52,705 nucleotides of DNA from Candidatus Eisenbacteria bacterium. GTDB taxonomy: Bacteria; Desulfobacterota; Binatia; DP-6. The notes beneath the pieces are model-generated. The model did no database searches. It had not been told where the DNA came from and saw nothing but the letters and a program-made list of their open reading frames with translations. Made by a program: the position numbers and the translations under genes. Shown piece by piece: positions 38,364 to 52,681 of this stretch (position 1 is the stretch's first letter; every line of letters begins with the position of its first letter). The stretch is taken from positions 1 to 52,705 of the forward strand of contig DATJZY010000102.1 of the NCBI GenBank assembly GCA_035577985.1. The letters run 5' to 3'.

Positions 38364-40820
38364 GTGCTGGCCGTGCTCGTCGCCGCCTCGGGTGCGGCGC
38401 TGGTCGCGGCGGAGGTGCTGTGGGCGCGCGACTGGGCGCTCGTCCTCGGCTCGACGGCCGAGGGGACCGCGGTGGTCCTGGCCGCGACCTTCGGCGGCCT
38501 CGCCGCCGGCGCCGCGATCGGCGGCCGCCTGCGCGGCGGCCTCGCGGCCTATGCCCGCATCGAAGCCGGACTCGCGCTGGCGCTCGTCGGCTACGTCGTG
38601 CTGCGTCCGTCGCTCGCGCCGCTCGTCGTCGGACTCGAGGCGGGGGCGCCGGAGCCCTGGCGCATGCTCGTGCGGGTCGGATGTCCGCTCGCCGTGCTGC
38701 TCGCGCCGACGCTGCTCGCCGGCGCGACCATGCCGGTCGTCGCCGCCACCCGCGACGTACGCGACGCGCGCGGCCTGGGCGCGCTCTACGCCTGGAACAC
38801 GCTCGGCGGTGCGGCCGGCGCGCTCGCCGTGCCGTTCGTCCTCCTGGGCACGCTCGGCATGCGCGGCAGCTACGTCGCGATCGCCGCCGTGGACGCGGCG
38901 GTGGCCGGTGTCGCAGGCTGGCTCGGACGAGGTGTGCCAGACGCCCACCGTTCGGCGCCGGCGACCGCAGTGTCCGCATCCGGCGCGTGGCGCCCTGCCG
39001 TTCTCGCGGCGATGGCCGGCTTCGTCGGCCTCGCCGGCGAGGTGCTGTGGACGCGTGCGCTCGCCGGCAGCCTCTCGAACAGCGTCTACAGCTTCGCGAT
39101 CGTGCTGGCGGTCGTGCTGCTGGGGATCGTCGCGGGTGCGGCGATCGCGACGCGCCTCCTGTCGCGATGGCCGGCCGAGCCGGTGCTCGCGTGGACGTTC
39201 GCCGCGCTCGGCGTCGCGGTCGCGTGCTCGGTCGAGCCGCTGGGCGCCGTCGGCGCCGCGCTCGGTGCTCGCCCCGCCACGAGCCTCGGCGGCGGGCTCG
39301 CGGGCGAGGTCGCGCTCGCGACGAGCGTCGTGCTCGCGTCGGCGATCCTGCTCGGCACGGTGTTCCCGGCGACGCTCGCGCTCGTGCGTGGCGGGACGGC
39401 GAGCGCCGCCATGGGACGCGTCCTGGCCGCGAATACGCTGGGCGGCATGGCGGGATCGATCGCGGCCGCCTTCGTCTTCCTGCCGCGTCTGGGTCTCGAG
39501 CGAAGCCTCTGGCGCCTGGCGCCGCTCGCCTTCCTCGCGTCGGCGCTCGCCGCCCGGCGGCGGATGCGCTGGGCGGCGCTCGGCCTCGCCGTCGCGACCA
39601 CGATCGTCGCCGACACGGCGACCTTCGCCCCCTGGCGCTCGGGCGTTCCGCCGAGCGAGCGCATCGTGCTCGAGCGCGAAGGTGCCGCGGCGACGGTCAC
39701 CGTCGGCGAGGACGCGAACGGGGCGCGGCGGCTGCGCGTCAACGGTCGCTACTCGCTCGGCGGCACGGATGGGCTGCTCCTGGAGGAGCGCGAGGCGCAC
39801 GTACCCATGCTGCTGCATCCGCATCCGCGCACCGTGCTGCACGTCGGCGTCGGCACGGGCGACACGATGGGCGCCGAGCTCGCGCACCCCGGCGTCGAGG
39901 CGGACGGCGTCGAGCTCCTGCCCGAGGTGCTCACCGCCGCGCAGGCCTTCGCGGCGACCAACGGCGACCTGCTCGCGAACCCGCGCGCACACCTCGTCGC
40001 CGACGACGTGCGGAGCTTTCTCCTGCGCACGGATCGTCGCTACGACGTGATCGTCGCCGATCTCTTCCTGCCCTGGACGGCGGGCGCGAGCGCGCTCTAC
40101 TCGCGCGAGTTCTACGCGCTCGCCGAGAACCATCTCGCGCCGGGTGGCCTCGTCTGCCAGTGGCTGCCGCTGCACCAGCTCGCGGTCGGCGATCTCGAAG
40201 CCGTGGTGGCGACGTTCGTGCGTGCGTTCCCGGACGTCGAGCTGTGGTCGGCCTATTACCGGACGTCGACGCCGCTCGTGGGCCTGGTCGGGCGGCGGGA
40301 GCCGGTGGCCGTCGACGCGACGGCGCTCGCGGCGCGCATGAGCGATCCGGCGCTCGCGCCCGCGCTGCGCGAGGTGGGGCTCGTGGGCCCGCGCGATCTC
40401 GCGGTCCTGTACGTGACCGACGGCCGCCGGCTCGCGACCGCGACCGCCGACGCCCTGCCGATCAGCGACGATCGGCCGCGGCTCGACCTCACCGCACCGG
40501 CCGCCTACTTCCGGCAGCACGAGCTGGCGCGGGAGGACCTCGCCTGGGTGGCGGCGCGCCTCGATCCCGGACCCGGCCCGATTGCCGGTGCCAGCGCGTC
40601 CGCCGAGCTGCGCGCGCTCCTGCTGACGGCGCAGATGGCGCTGCTCGCCGGCCGGCCGCAGGACGAGACGACGGCCTACCTGCGCGCCTACGCGATCGCG
40701 CCGGGGCTCCCGACCGTCGACATGGCGCTGCGCGCGATCGCCTCGAGTCGGCGCGCGGCGGGAGACCGCGCGACCGCGTCGCTCATCGAGCGGACGCTCG
40801 GGCGCGCCTTCGCGGAGTGA
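38364..40820 (+). CDS. Membrane-bound spermidine-synthase-like methyltransferase-fold protein
   Basis: 818 aa from a GTG start 18 nt after the WS/DGAT stop. Residues about 1-425 form roughly a dozen hydrophobic helices in two similar halves (repeated N-T-L-G-G-[AM]-A-G at about 150 and 360). After about 425 comes a soluble aminopropyltransferase/methyltransferase fold with the nucleotide loop H-V-G-V-G-T-G-D-T (about 493-501), V-E-L-L-P-E-V-L, and V-I-V-A-D-L-F-L-P-W in place of the catalytic Asp strand. The last 100 residues are helical. Similar fused transporter-spermidine-synthase proteins are known; whether this one makes polyamines is unproven. Confidence 0.8.
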   Translation: MLAVLVAASGAALVAAEVLWARDWALVLGSTAEGTAVVLAATFGGLAAGAAIGGRLRGGLAAYARIEAGLALALVGYVVLRPSLAPLVVGLEAGAPEPWRMLVRVGCPLAVLLAPTLLAGATMPVVAATRDVRDARGLGALYAWNTLGGAAGALAVPFVLLGTLGMRGSYVAIAAVDAAVAGVAGWLGRGVPDAHRSAPATAVSASGAWRPAVLAAMAGFVGLAGEVLWTRALAGSLSNSVYSFAIVLAVVLLGIVAGAAIATRLLSRWPAEPVLAWTFAALGVAVACSVEPLGAVGAALGARPATSLGGGLAGEVALATSVVLASAILLGTVFPATLALVRGGTASAAMGRVLAANTLGGMAGSIAAAFVFLPRLGLERSLWRLAPLAFLASALAARRRMRWAALGLAVATTIVADTATFAPWRSGVPPSERIVLEREGAAATVTVGEDANGARRLRVNGRYSLGGTDGLLLEEREAHVPMLLHPHPRTVLHVGVGTGDTMGAELAHPGVEADGVELLPEVLTAAQAFAATNGDLLANPRAHLVADDVRSFLLRTDRRYDVIVADLFLPWTAGASALYSREFYALAENHLAPGGLVCQWLPLHQLAVGDLEAVVATFVRAFPDVELWSAYYRTSTPLVGLVGRREPVAVDATALAARMSDPALAPALREVGLVGPRDLAVLYVTDGRRLATATADALPISDDRPRLDLTAPAAYFRQHELAREDLAWVAARLDPGPGPIAGASASAELRALLLTAQMALLAGRPQDETTAYLRAYAIAPGLPTVDMALRAIASSRRAAGDRATASLIERTLGRAFAE

Positions 40821-41319
40821 CGCGCGCGCCGGCCGAAAGGCGCTCGGCGATGCGCGGGAACGCCGCGATCACGGCGGCGACGTAGACGACGGCGAGGAGG
40901 AGCACCACGACGTCGCTCCCCGGCCGGAGGATGCCGAGGGCGACGAGGAGCGCGGTCGCTCCTGCGGGCGTGTGCACCCGCCGCGAGAGCAGCATCCCCA
41001 AGAGGGTGAGGCCGAGCGCAAACGGAAGGGCCAGCATCCGGGCCGCGGTGACGCCGACCACGAGCGCCGAGGGCTGACCCATGAGCCCGCAGACCGCCAG
41101 CGCGGCGAGAGCACCCGCGACGGCGATCGCGTGACCGGCAACGATCGTCAGCGGGGCATTCTCGGGCGCGTCGGGCGCGACGGCGGCCGCGACGAGCGTC
41201 GCGCCGAGCGAGGGGACGACGACGGGGAGGCCGCTCACCCAGGCCGCGAGCGACATCGCGGCGACGCCGATCATGGCGAGGACGCAGATGATCCAGGCGG
41301 GGCGGCGTTCGCGTGACAC
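40783..41319 (-). CDS. HPP-family membrane protein
   Basis: 178 aa with four to five membrane helices. HPP landmarks are V-V-P-S-L-G-A-T after the second helix, A-P-E-N-A-P-L-T-I-V-A-G-H and R-V-H-T-P-A-G-A-T-A-L in the fourth. The named H-P-P tripeptide is here H-T-P. Plant and cyanobacterial relatives transport nitrite into plastids, but bacterial ones are poorly defined. The GTG start at 41319 diverges from hpnG, and its 3' end overlaps the convergent spermidine-synthase-like gene by 38 bp. Confidence 0.8.
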   Translation of the reverse strand: MSRERRPAWIICVLAMIGVAAMSLAAWVSGLPVVVPSLGATLVAAAVAPDAPENAPLTIVAGHAIAVAGALAALAVCGLMGQPSALVVGVTAARMLALPFALGLTLLGMLLSRRVHTPAGATALLVALGILRPGSDVVVLLLAVVYVAAVIAAFPRIAERLSAGARVTPRRRARASAR

Positions 41320-41380
41320 AGGCTGTTGCCTGTAGCCGCCGGCGGTTCGCCACGCAATGAAAGTCGCGAACGGCGATTGC

Positions 41381-41410
41381 CTGACCGAACGGTTTAGAGT
41401 ATCCGGTCAG
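41381..41410. promoter_or_regulatory. Inverted repeat CTGACCG-N16-CGGTCAG, possible operator upstream of hpnG
   Basis: CTGACCG (41381-41387) is a perfect inverted copy of CGGTCAG (41404-41410). Within it ACCGAACGGT is a short palindrome of the sort bound by TetR-type repressors, and TTTAGAGT resembles a -10 region. It lies 9 bp before the hpnG ATG at 41420 in the HPP/hpnG divergent region. No regulator gene is adjacent. Confidence 0.35.
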
Positions 41411-41419
41411 CCGCACGGA

Positions 41420-42208
41420 ATGGAGGATGTGGTCGTTTTCGCCGCCCTCTCATGGGAGGCGCGGGCGGTACTGGACGGGCTGCAGGGCGTGGAGCCTTCG
41501 GAGCCGCGTCGCTGGCGGGGCTATCTCGGCGACGGCGCCTCGGTCACCGTCCTGCAGGTGGGCATGGGACCCGAGCGCGCCAGGCTCGCCGCCGAGCGCG
41601 CGCCGGGGGCGGACCTCTTCCTCTCGATCGGATGCGCGGGTGCGCTCGCCGGTGGCCTGCACGCCGGCGACGTCGTGATCGGCGAGAGCGTGGTCGTGCT
41701 CGATTCCGCCGGCCGCGTCGGCGGCGAGCTCGCGGTGGAGGGGCGGGCGATCCTCGCCTGGGCGGCGGCACGGGGCATCGCGGTCCGCTCCGGTCCCGTC
41801 GCGTCGAGCCCGGTCGTGCTCGGCACGCGCGACCTTCGCACGAGGGCGGGACGTGGCGGCGCGCTCGCCGTCGAGATGGAGAGCGCGGGGGTCGCCGCGG
41901 TCGCGCAGGCGCGCGGCATCCGGGGCGCCCTCGTGAAGGTGATCCTCGACGAGTCCGGCGACGACGTCGCGCTGCCGGGCGGCAACCTGATCGACGCCGC
42001 GACCGGTGACCTCGACGTGCCGCGCGCGCTGGCCACGATCGCCCCGCGCCCGCACTACTGGCCGGCAGCGCTGCGCCTCGCGCGGCAGCAGCGCGTGGCC
42101 GAGCGCCGGCTGCGCGAGTTCGTGGCGCTGCTGTTCAGCGCCGGCCTCGAAGCATTCGGGCTCGTGCCCCCGGCCGCCGGCCGGTCGGCTTCGGCGCAGA
42201 CCGGGTGA
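41420..42208 (+). CDS. hpnG: Adenosylhopane nucleosidase/phosphorylase-like HpnG
   Basis: About 262 aa, of the nucleoside phosphorylase (MTA/SAH nucleosidase) fold. It has V-F-A-A-L-S-W-E-A-R-A-V near the start, L-S-I-G-C-A-G-A-L (68-76) and the nucleoside-binding V-E-M-E-S-A-G-V-A-A-V-A (151-162). It stands directly upstream of hpnH, so it is most likely the enzyme that removes adenine from adenosylhopane to give ribosylhopane in C35 hopanoid synthesis. An in-frame ATG at 41357 exists, but an inverted repeat lies between the two, so I prefer 41420. Confidence 0.88.
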   Translation: MEDVVVFAALSWEARAVLDGLQGVEPSEPRRWRGYLGDGASVTVLQVGMGPERARLAAERAPGADLFLSIGCAGALAGGLHAGDVVIGESVVVLDSAGRVGGELAVEGRAILAWAAARGIAVRSGPVASSPVVLGTRDLRTRAGRGGALAVEMESAGVAAVAQARGIRGALVKVILDESGDDVALPGGNLIDAATGDLDVPRALATIAPRPHYWPAALRLARQQRVAERRLREFVALLFSAGLEAFGLVPPAAGRSASAQTG

Positions 42209-42236
42209 TCTCACGGAGAACCCCAGGGAGGGACGG

Positions 42237-43271
42237 ATGCGGTTTCCGCTCCACATCGCGACCGACATGATGAAGTGGCAGCTCACCAACTGGTGGTGGG
42301 GCCAGACGCGCGTGCCGATCGTGCTCATGCTCGAGCCGCTGCACACCTGCAACCTCGCGTGCATCGGCTGCTCGCCGGAGCGCTACTCGGGCGATCTCCG
42401 GAACCGCCTCCCGCTGACGAAGTGCTTCGAAGCGGTGGACGCCTGCGGCGCGCCCGTGGTCTCCGTGTGCGGCGGCGAGCCGACCGTCTATCCCGAGATC
42501 GTCGAGCTGGTCGACGGCATCGTCGCGCGCAAGAAGCACGTCATCATGTGCACGAACGCGATCCTGCTCGACCGCTTCTACAAGAAGGCCCGCCCGCACA
42601 AGCGTCTCACCGTGAACGTCCACCTGGACGGCATGCGCGAGACGCACGACAAGGTCGTCGACCGGCCGGGGACCTTCGACCGGGCGATCGACATGATCAA
42701 GGAAGGGAAGCGCCTCGGCTACGCCGTGCAGACGAACACGACCGTCTATCGGGAGACGTCGGTCGACGAGCTCGACGCCATGTGCGCGCTGCTGACCGAC
42801 CTCGACGTCGACGGCATCCTGCTCTCGCCCGGCTATCACTACGAGGCGATCCAAGGCGACGAGCACTTCCTGTTTCGGGACGAGATCCATCAGAAGTTCC
42901 AGCGCGTGCTCGAGCTGGCGCGGGTGTACCCGAAGATCTCCTCGACGCCGCTCTTCCTCGAGTTCGCCGCCGGCCGGCGCGACTACCCGTGCACGCCGTG
43001 GGGCAACCCCACGTTCACGCCGAACGGCTGGAAGGGGCCCTGCTATCTCATCGGCGACAGGTACTACGGGTCCTGGAAGGAGTTCTTCGCCGGCGTCGAC
43101 TGGGACTACTGGGAGCGTCGCGAGGACGTGCGCTGCCACAACTGCAAGATGCACTCGGGATTCGAGCCGTCGGTCGTCCGCAAGCTCGGCGAGAGCTTCG
43201 GCGACGTCGTGACCATGGCGCGCTGGCAGCTCGCGAACGTGCGCGGCGCCCGGCCGCGCGCGGCCGCGTAG
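42237..43271 (+). CDS. hpnH: Adenosyl-hopene transferase HpnH (radical SAM)
   Basis: 344 aa. The radical-SAM cluster motif is C38-N-L-A-C42-I-G-C45. It is followed by C-G-G-E-P-T (SAM binding) and a C-terminal Cys-rich part (R-C-H-N-C-K-M-H-S-G) like the SPASM-type tail of this family. It joins a 5'-deoxyadenosyl group to diploptene/hopene, the first step to C35 hopanoids. AGGGAGG lies 7 nt upstream of the ATG. The start M-R-F-P-L and the T-N-W-W-W segment fit homologues. Squalene-hopene cyclase is not in this window. Confidence 0.95.
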   Translation: MRFPLHIATDMMKWQLTNWWWGQTRVPIVLMLEPLHTCNLACIGCSPERYSGDLRNRLPLTKCFEAVDACGAPVVSVCGGEPTVYPEIVELVDGIVARKKHVIMCTNAILLDRFYKKARPHKRLTVNVHLDGMRETHDKVVDRPGTFDRAIDMIKEGKRLGYAVQTNTTVYRETSVDELDAMCALLTDLDVDGILLSPGYHYEAIQGDEHFLFRDEIHQKFQRVLELARVYPKISSTPLFLEFAAGRRDYPCTPWGNPTFTPNGWKGPCYLIGDRYYGSWKEFFAGVDWDYWERREDVRCHNCKMHSGFEPSVVRKLGESFGDVVTMARWQLANVRGARPRAAA

Positions 43272-43307
43272 CGGTAGCGGACCGGGACTGGATCGCGGCC
43301 GGCGGGC

Positions 43308-43316
43308 TGCTATAGG
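43308..43316 (+). promoter_or_regulatory. Candidate extended -10 (TGCTATAGG) upstream of recQ
   Basis: TG-C-TATAGG stands out between hpnH and recQ. The predicted transcription start would be about 43322-43324, right at the point where the RecQ reading frame would need to begin. No convincing -35 is seen. Confidence 0.3.
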
Positions 43317-43427
43317 GCCGCGATCGACCAGCTCCCGCTCAGCCCCCGCGCCACGCCCCGCGACGTTCTCGTCGGCGTTTTCGGCTACACCGACTTCCGT
43401 CCGGGTCAGGAGAAGATCATCGCGACC

Positions 43428-49563
<6,136 letters not shown>

Positions 49564-49584
49564 ACGGGCGAGGAGGTCGAGACG

Positions 49585-50823
49585 ATGAAGCGCGTCGTGA
49601 TCACGGGGCTCGGCGGCGTCACGCCGATCGGGATCGGCGTGGAGGACATCTGGGCGTCGGCCTGCGCCGGTCGCTCTGGGATCGGCCCGATCACGATGTT
49701 CGACGTGTCGCAGCAGAAGTGCCGCATCGCCGGCGAGGTGCGGGGCTTCACGCCCGAGCGCTGGATCCCCGCCAAGCACTTGAAGCGCATGGACGACTTC
49801 GCGCGCTACGCGGTCGCGGCGTCGGTCATGGCGGTCGACGACGCCGGCCTGCCGCTCGACGAGGAGCAGGGGCGGCGGATCGGCGTCATGCTCGGCAACA
49901 ACAACGGCGGCGCGCGGACGATCTTCCGCACCGTGGCCAAGTACGTCGCCGAAGGCCCCGATTCCGTCTCCCCGTTCTACATCACCGCCATCACGACCAG
50001 CCTCGGTGCGGGGCAGGTGGCGATCCGCCTCGGCGTGCGAGGGCCCAACTTCACCATCGGCAACGCCTGCGCGTCGGGCTTGAACGGTCTCGGCGAAGCC
50101 TGGCGCCTCATCCGTGAGGGCACGTGCGACGCGGTGCTGGCGGGCGGCACGGACGCCCTGATCGATCCGACCGAGATCGCGGGGTTCGCGAACTCGCGCG
50201 CCGTCTCGTGCCGCAACGAGGAGCCGACGCGCGCGAGCCGGCCGTTCGATCGCGGGCGCGACGGCTTCGTGCTCTCCGAGGGCGCCGCGATCTGCGTCGT
50301 CGAGTCGCTCGACCACGCGCAGGCGCGCGGCGCGAAGATCTACGCCGAGATCCTCGGCTACGCGACCGGCAGCGAGGCGTTTCACATCGCCGCGCCGCTG
50401 CCCGACGGCCTCGGCGTCGCCGCGTGCATGGAGGCTGCGCTCGCGAGCGCGGGCGTCCGGCCCGAGGAGATCGACTGCGTGAGCGCGCACGCCACGTCGA
50501 CGCCCGCCGGTGACGTCAACGAAACGCAGGGGATCAAGCGCGTCTTCGGCCCCCACGCGAAGAAGCTCGCCGTCACGGCCCCGAAGTCGATGACCGGGCA
50601 TCTCGTGGGCGCCTCGGGCGCGGTGGAAGCGCTGCTCGCCGCCAAGACGCTCGAGACCGGCGTCATCACCCCTACGACGAACCTCGACGATCCCGATCCG
50701 GAGTGTGATCTCGACTACGTGCCGCACGAGGCCCGGAAGGCGGACGTGCGACTGCTGCTCACGAACTCGTTCGGTTTCGGGGGCGCCAACGCCTCGATGG
50801 TGATGCGCCGCTTCGAAGGCTGA
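49585..50823 (+). CDS. fabF: Beta-ketoacyl-ACP synthase II
   Basis: 412 aa, full-length KAS II. The Cys-His-His triad is C162 (N-A-C-A-S-G), H302 (S-A-H-A-T-S-T) and H339 (M-T-G-H-L-V-G-A). The N-terminus M-K-R-V-V-I-T-G-L-G and C-terminal N-S-F-G-F-G-G-A-N are typical. It elongates acyl-ACP with malonyl-ACP. It follows parE by 21 nt, and no other fab genes are adjacent. A specialised KAS for a dedicated lipid pathway is the alternative. Confidence 0.93.
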   Translation: MKRVVITGLGGVTPIGIGVEDIWASACAGRSGIGPITMFDVSQQKCRIAGEVRGFTPERWIPAKHLKRMDDFARYAVAASVMAVDDAGLPLDEEQGRRIGVMLGNNNGGARTIFRTVAKYVAEGPDSVSPFYITAITTSLGAGQVAIRLGVRGPNFTIGNACASGLNGLGEAWRLIREGTCDAVLAGGTDALIDPTEIAGFANSRAVSCRNEEPTRASRPFDRGRDGFVLSEGAAICVVESLDHAQARGAKIYAEILGYATGSEAFHIAAPLPDGLGVAACMEAALASAGVRPEEIDCVSAHATSTPAGDVNETQGIKRVFGPHAKKLAVTAPKSMTGHLVGASGAVEALLAAKTLETGVITPTTNLDDPDPECDLDYVPHEARKADVRLLLTNSFGFGGANASMVMRRFEG

Positions 50824-50854
50824 GCCCGCGGCGCGGCGCCGTCGTCGTTTGACG

Positions 50855-50884
50855 TTGACAGCCCCGCGCCGCGGCGCGTACGAC
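50855..50884 (+). promoter_or_regulatory. Candidate promoter with spacer palindrome upstream of the GH1 gene
   Basis: TTGACA at 50855-50860 is followed, 18 nt later, by TACGAC (a weak -10) seven bases before the ATG at 50891. The spacer contains a perfect 14-bp palindrome, CGCGCCGCGGCGCG (50865-50878), which could be a repressor site. High GC content makes such palindromes commoner by chance. Confidence 0.35.
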
Positions 50885-50890
50885 GAGCCC

Positions 50891-52504
50891 ATGACGCGTC
50901 GCGTGTCGCTCTCGCTACTTGCGCTGTGCGTGGTCGCCGTCGCTCCCGCGCGGGCCTCCGGCCTGCCGTTTCCGGACGGGTTCCGGTGGGGGACGGCCAT
51001 CGCCGGGTTCCAGAGCGACATGGGCGTCGGTGCGCCGAACGATCCCAACACGGACTGGTGGGTGTGGGCCCACGACGCGCAGAACGTCGCCGACCATCGC
51101 GTGAGCGGCGACGTCCCGGAGAACGGACCGGGATTCTGGCGGCTGTTCGCGAAGGACGCGAAGCTCGTGCGGCGCAAGCTGCGCGGCAACGCCTTCCGCA
51201 TGGGGATCGAGTGGAGCCGTATCTTCCCGGCGTCGACCGCCTCGGTCGACATCTCCGGCGGCATCACGCCCGCGGTCCTGGCGCAGCTCGACGCGCTCGC
51301 CGACCAGGATGCGGTGGCGCATTACCGCGAGGTCTTCACCGCGCTGTGGGCGCAGAAGCTCGAGCCCATGGTGACCCTCAACCACTTCAGCCTGCCGACC
51401 TGGATCCACGACGCGCCGGCGGTGCGCGACGCCTTCCTGTCCGTGGACCCGTTCACCGGGCCGGTGCCGCCGGGCCTCGCGGCCGCTGGATGGCTCGACC
51501 CGTCGACCGTCGACGAGTTCGCGAAGTTCTGCGCCTTCGCGGCCTGGAAGTTCGGCGACCTGGTCGACGTCTGGGTGACGCTCAACGAGCCCCTGGTCGT
51601 GATCGTGAGCGGCTACGTGAACGCAGCGGGCGTCGGCGGCAACTTCCCGCCCGGCGTATTCAATTTCGCGGCCACTCTGCAGGTGATCCCGAACCTCGTC
51701 GAGGCGCACGCACGCGGGTACGACGCGGTGCACGCCTACGACACGATCGACGCCGACGGCGACGGCGTCGCGGCGCGCGTCGGCGTCGTTCACAACATGG
51801 TGGCGTTCGCGCCCGTGAGCCCCGCCGCGAAGGACGTGACGGGCGCTGCACACGCGGACTACCTCTTCAATCGCATCTTCCCGAACGCGGTCGTCTCCGG
51901 AAACTTCGACGCGAACCTCGACGGCGACACGGCCGATCCGGGCGAAGCCGCGCGGCCGGATCTGGTCGGGCGCTGCGACTTCCTCGGCATCAACTACTAT
52001 CTGCGTGCCCAGGTCCTGGGGACGGGATTCCCCCTGACGCCGCTCGTGCCGCTGTTCGATTTCATTCCGATCCTCTCGTACCAGACACCGCAGAACCCCG
52101 GCGGTTCCCCCTGTCCCACGACGTGCACGGACTTCGGCTGGGAGATCTACCCGCAGGGCCTTCGCGAGCTTCTGACGTATGCCGGTACGCTCGGCGTGCC
52201 GATCTACATCACCGAGAACGGCATCGCCGATGCGACCGACGAGAAGCGTGCGCAGTACACGTACGACCACCTGGCCGTGCTGCAGCAGGCGATCGCCGAC
52301 GGCGTCGCCGACGTGCGCGGCTACTATCACTGGTCGCTCACCGACAACTTCGAGTGGTCGAGCGGCTACTATCCGAAGTTCGGTCTCTTCTCGTACAACC
52401 CGGCCACCGGCGCTCGGAAGCGGCGCCGCGGTGCGTTCCCGTTCCGCGAGGCCGCCCGCTCGAACGCGATCACGAACAAGCTGATCGGCAAGTACGGGAA
52501 CTAA
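50891..52504 (+). CDS. Secreted glycoside hydrolase family 1 (beta-glucosidase-like)
   Basis: 537 aa with a signal peptide (S-L-S-L-L-A-L-C-V-V-A-V-A-P-A-R-A, about 5-22). It keeps the GH1 acid/base E233 in T-L-N-E-P and nucleophile E442 in I-T-E-N-G, plus H-F-S-L-P at 165-169 and Y-H-W-S-L-T-D-N-F-E-W near the end. Two Asp-rich, EF-hand-like turns (D-A-D-G-D-G at about 287-292 and D-A-N-L-D-G-D near 340) lie between the catalytic residues and may bind calcium. GH1 enzymes are usually cytoplasmic, so export is unusual. An in-frame ATG at 50849 is less likely because it would bury the signal peptide. Confidence 0.9.
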   Translation: MTRRVSLSLLALCVVAVAPARASGLPFPDGFRWGTAIAGFQSDMGVGAPNDPNTDWWVWAHDAQNVADHRVSGDVPENGPGFWRLFAKDAKLVRRKLRGNAFRMGIEWSRIFPASTASVDISGGITPAVLAQLDALADQDAVAHYREVFTALWAQKLEPMVTLNHFSLPTWIHDAPAVRDAFLSVDPFTGPVPPGLAAAGWLDPSTVDEFAKFCAFAAWKFGDLVDVWVTLNEPLVVIVSGYVNAAGVGGNFPPGVFNFAATLQVIPNLVEAHARGYDAVHAYDTIDADGDGVAARVGVVHNMVAFAPVSPAAKDVTGAAHADYLFNRIFPNAVVSGNFDANLDGDTADPGEAARPDLVGRCDFLGINYYLRAQVLGTGFPLTPLVPLFDFIPILSYQTPQNPGGSPCPTTCTDFGWEIYPQGLRELLTYAGTLGVPIYITENGIADATDEKRAQYTYDHLAVLQQAIADGVADVRGYYHWSLTDNFEWSSGYYPKFGLFSYNPATGARKRRRGAFPFREAARSNAITNKLIGKYGN

Positions 52505-52508
52505 GGCA

Positions 52509-52601
52509 CCGACCCAAGACTATGTCTTGGGTCGGGGGCGAGTATGGAGCGGTAGTGGCACGCGCGACCGGCATGCCGCGGCCGGCGAAGCCGGCGCGGC
52601 A
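52509..52601 (+). repeat. Two-hairpin intergenic repeat element, copy B
   Basis: It starts 5 nt after the GH1 stop. Hairpin 1 is a perfect 12-bp stem (52509-52520 with 52524-52535) around a TAT loop. GGGGGCGA follows, then a 23-nt spacer, then the conserved CGACCGG and a second hairpin built on GCCGGC-GAA-GCCGGC flanked by GCCGC/GCGGC. It matches copy A at 15936 in order and sequence. Confidence 0.8.
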
Positions 52602-52681
52602 ACGCTAGCACGCACGAGAGAATTGGTGCCGACAGGACGTAATGCCTCGTTGTGCTTCAACGCTTCGCGCGTACCTCGCTC

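Noticed and set aside
38028..40520. A long minus-strand frame opposite the WS/DGAT and spermidine-synthase-like genes
   Set aside because: Low-complexity Arg/Glu/Ala composition and no recognisable motif; the plus-strand genes are clear.
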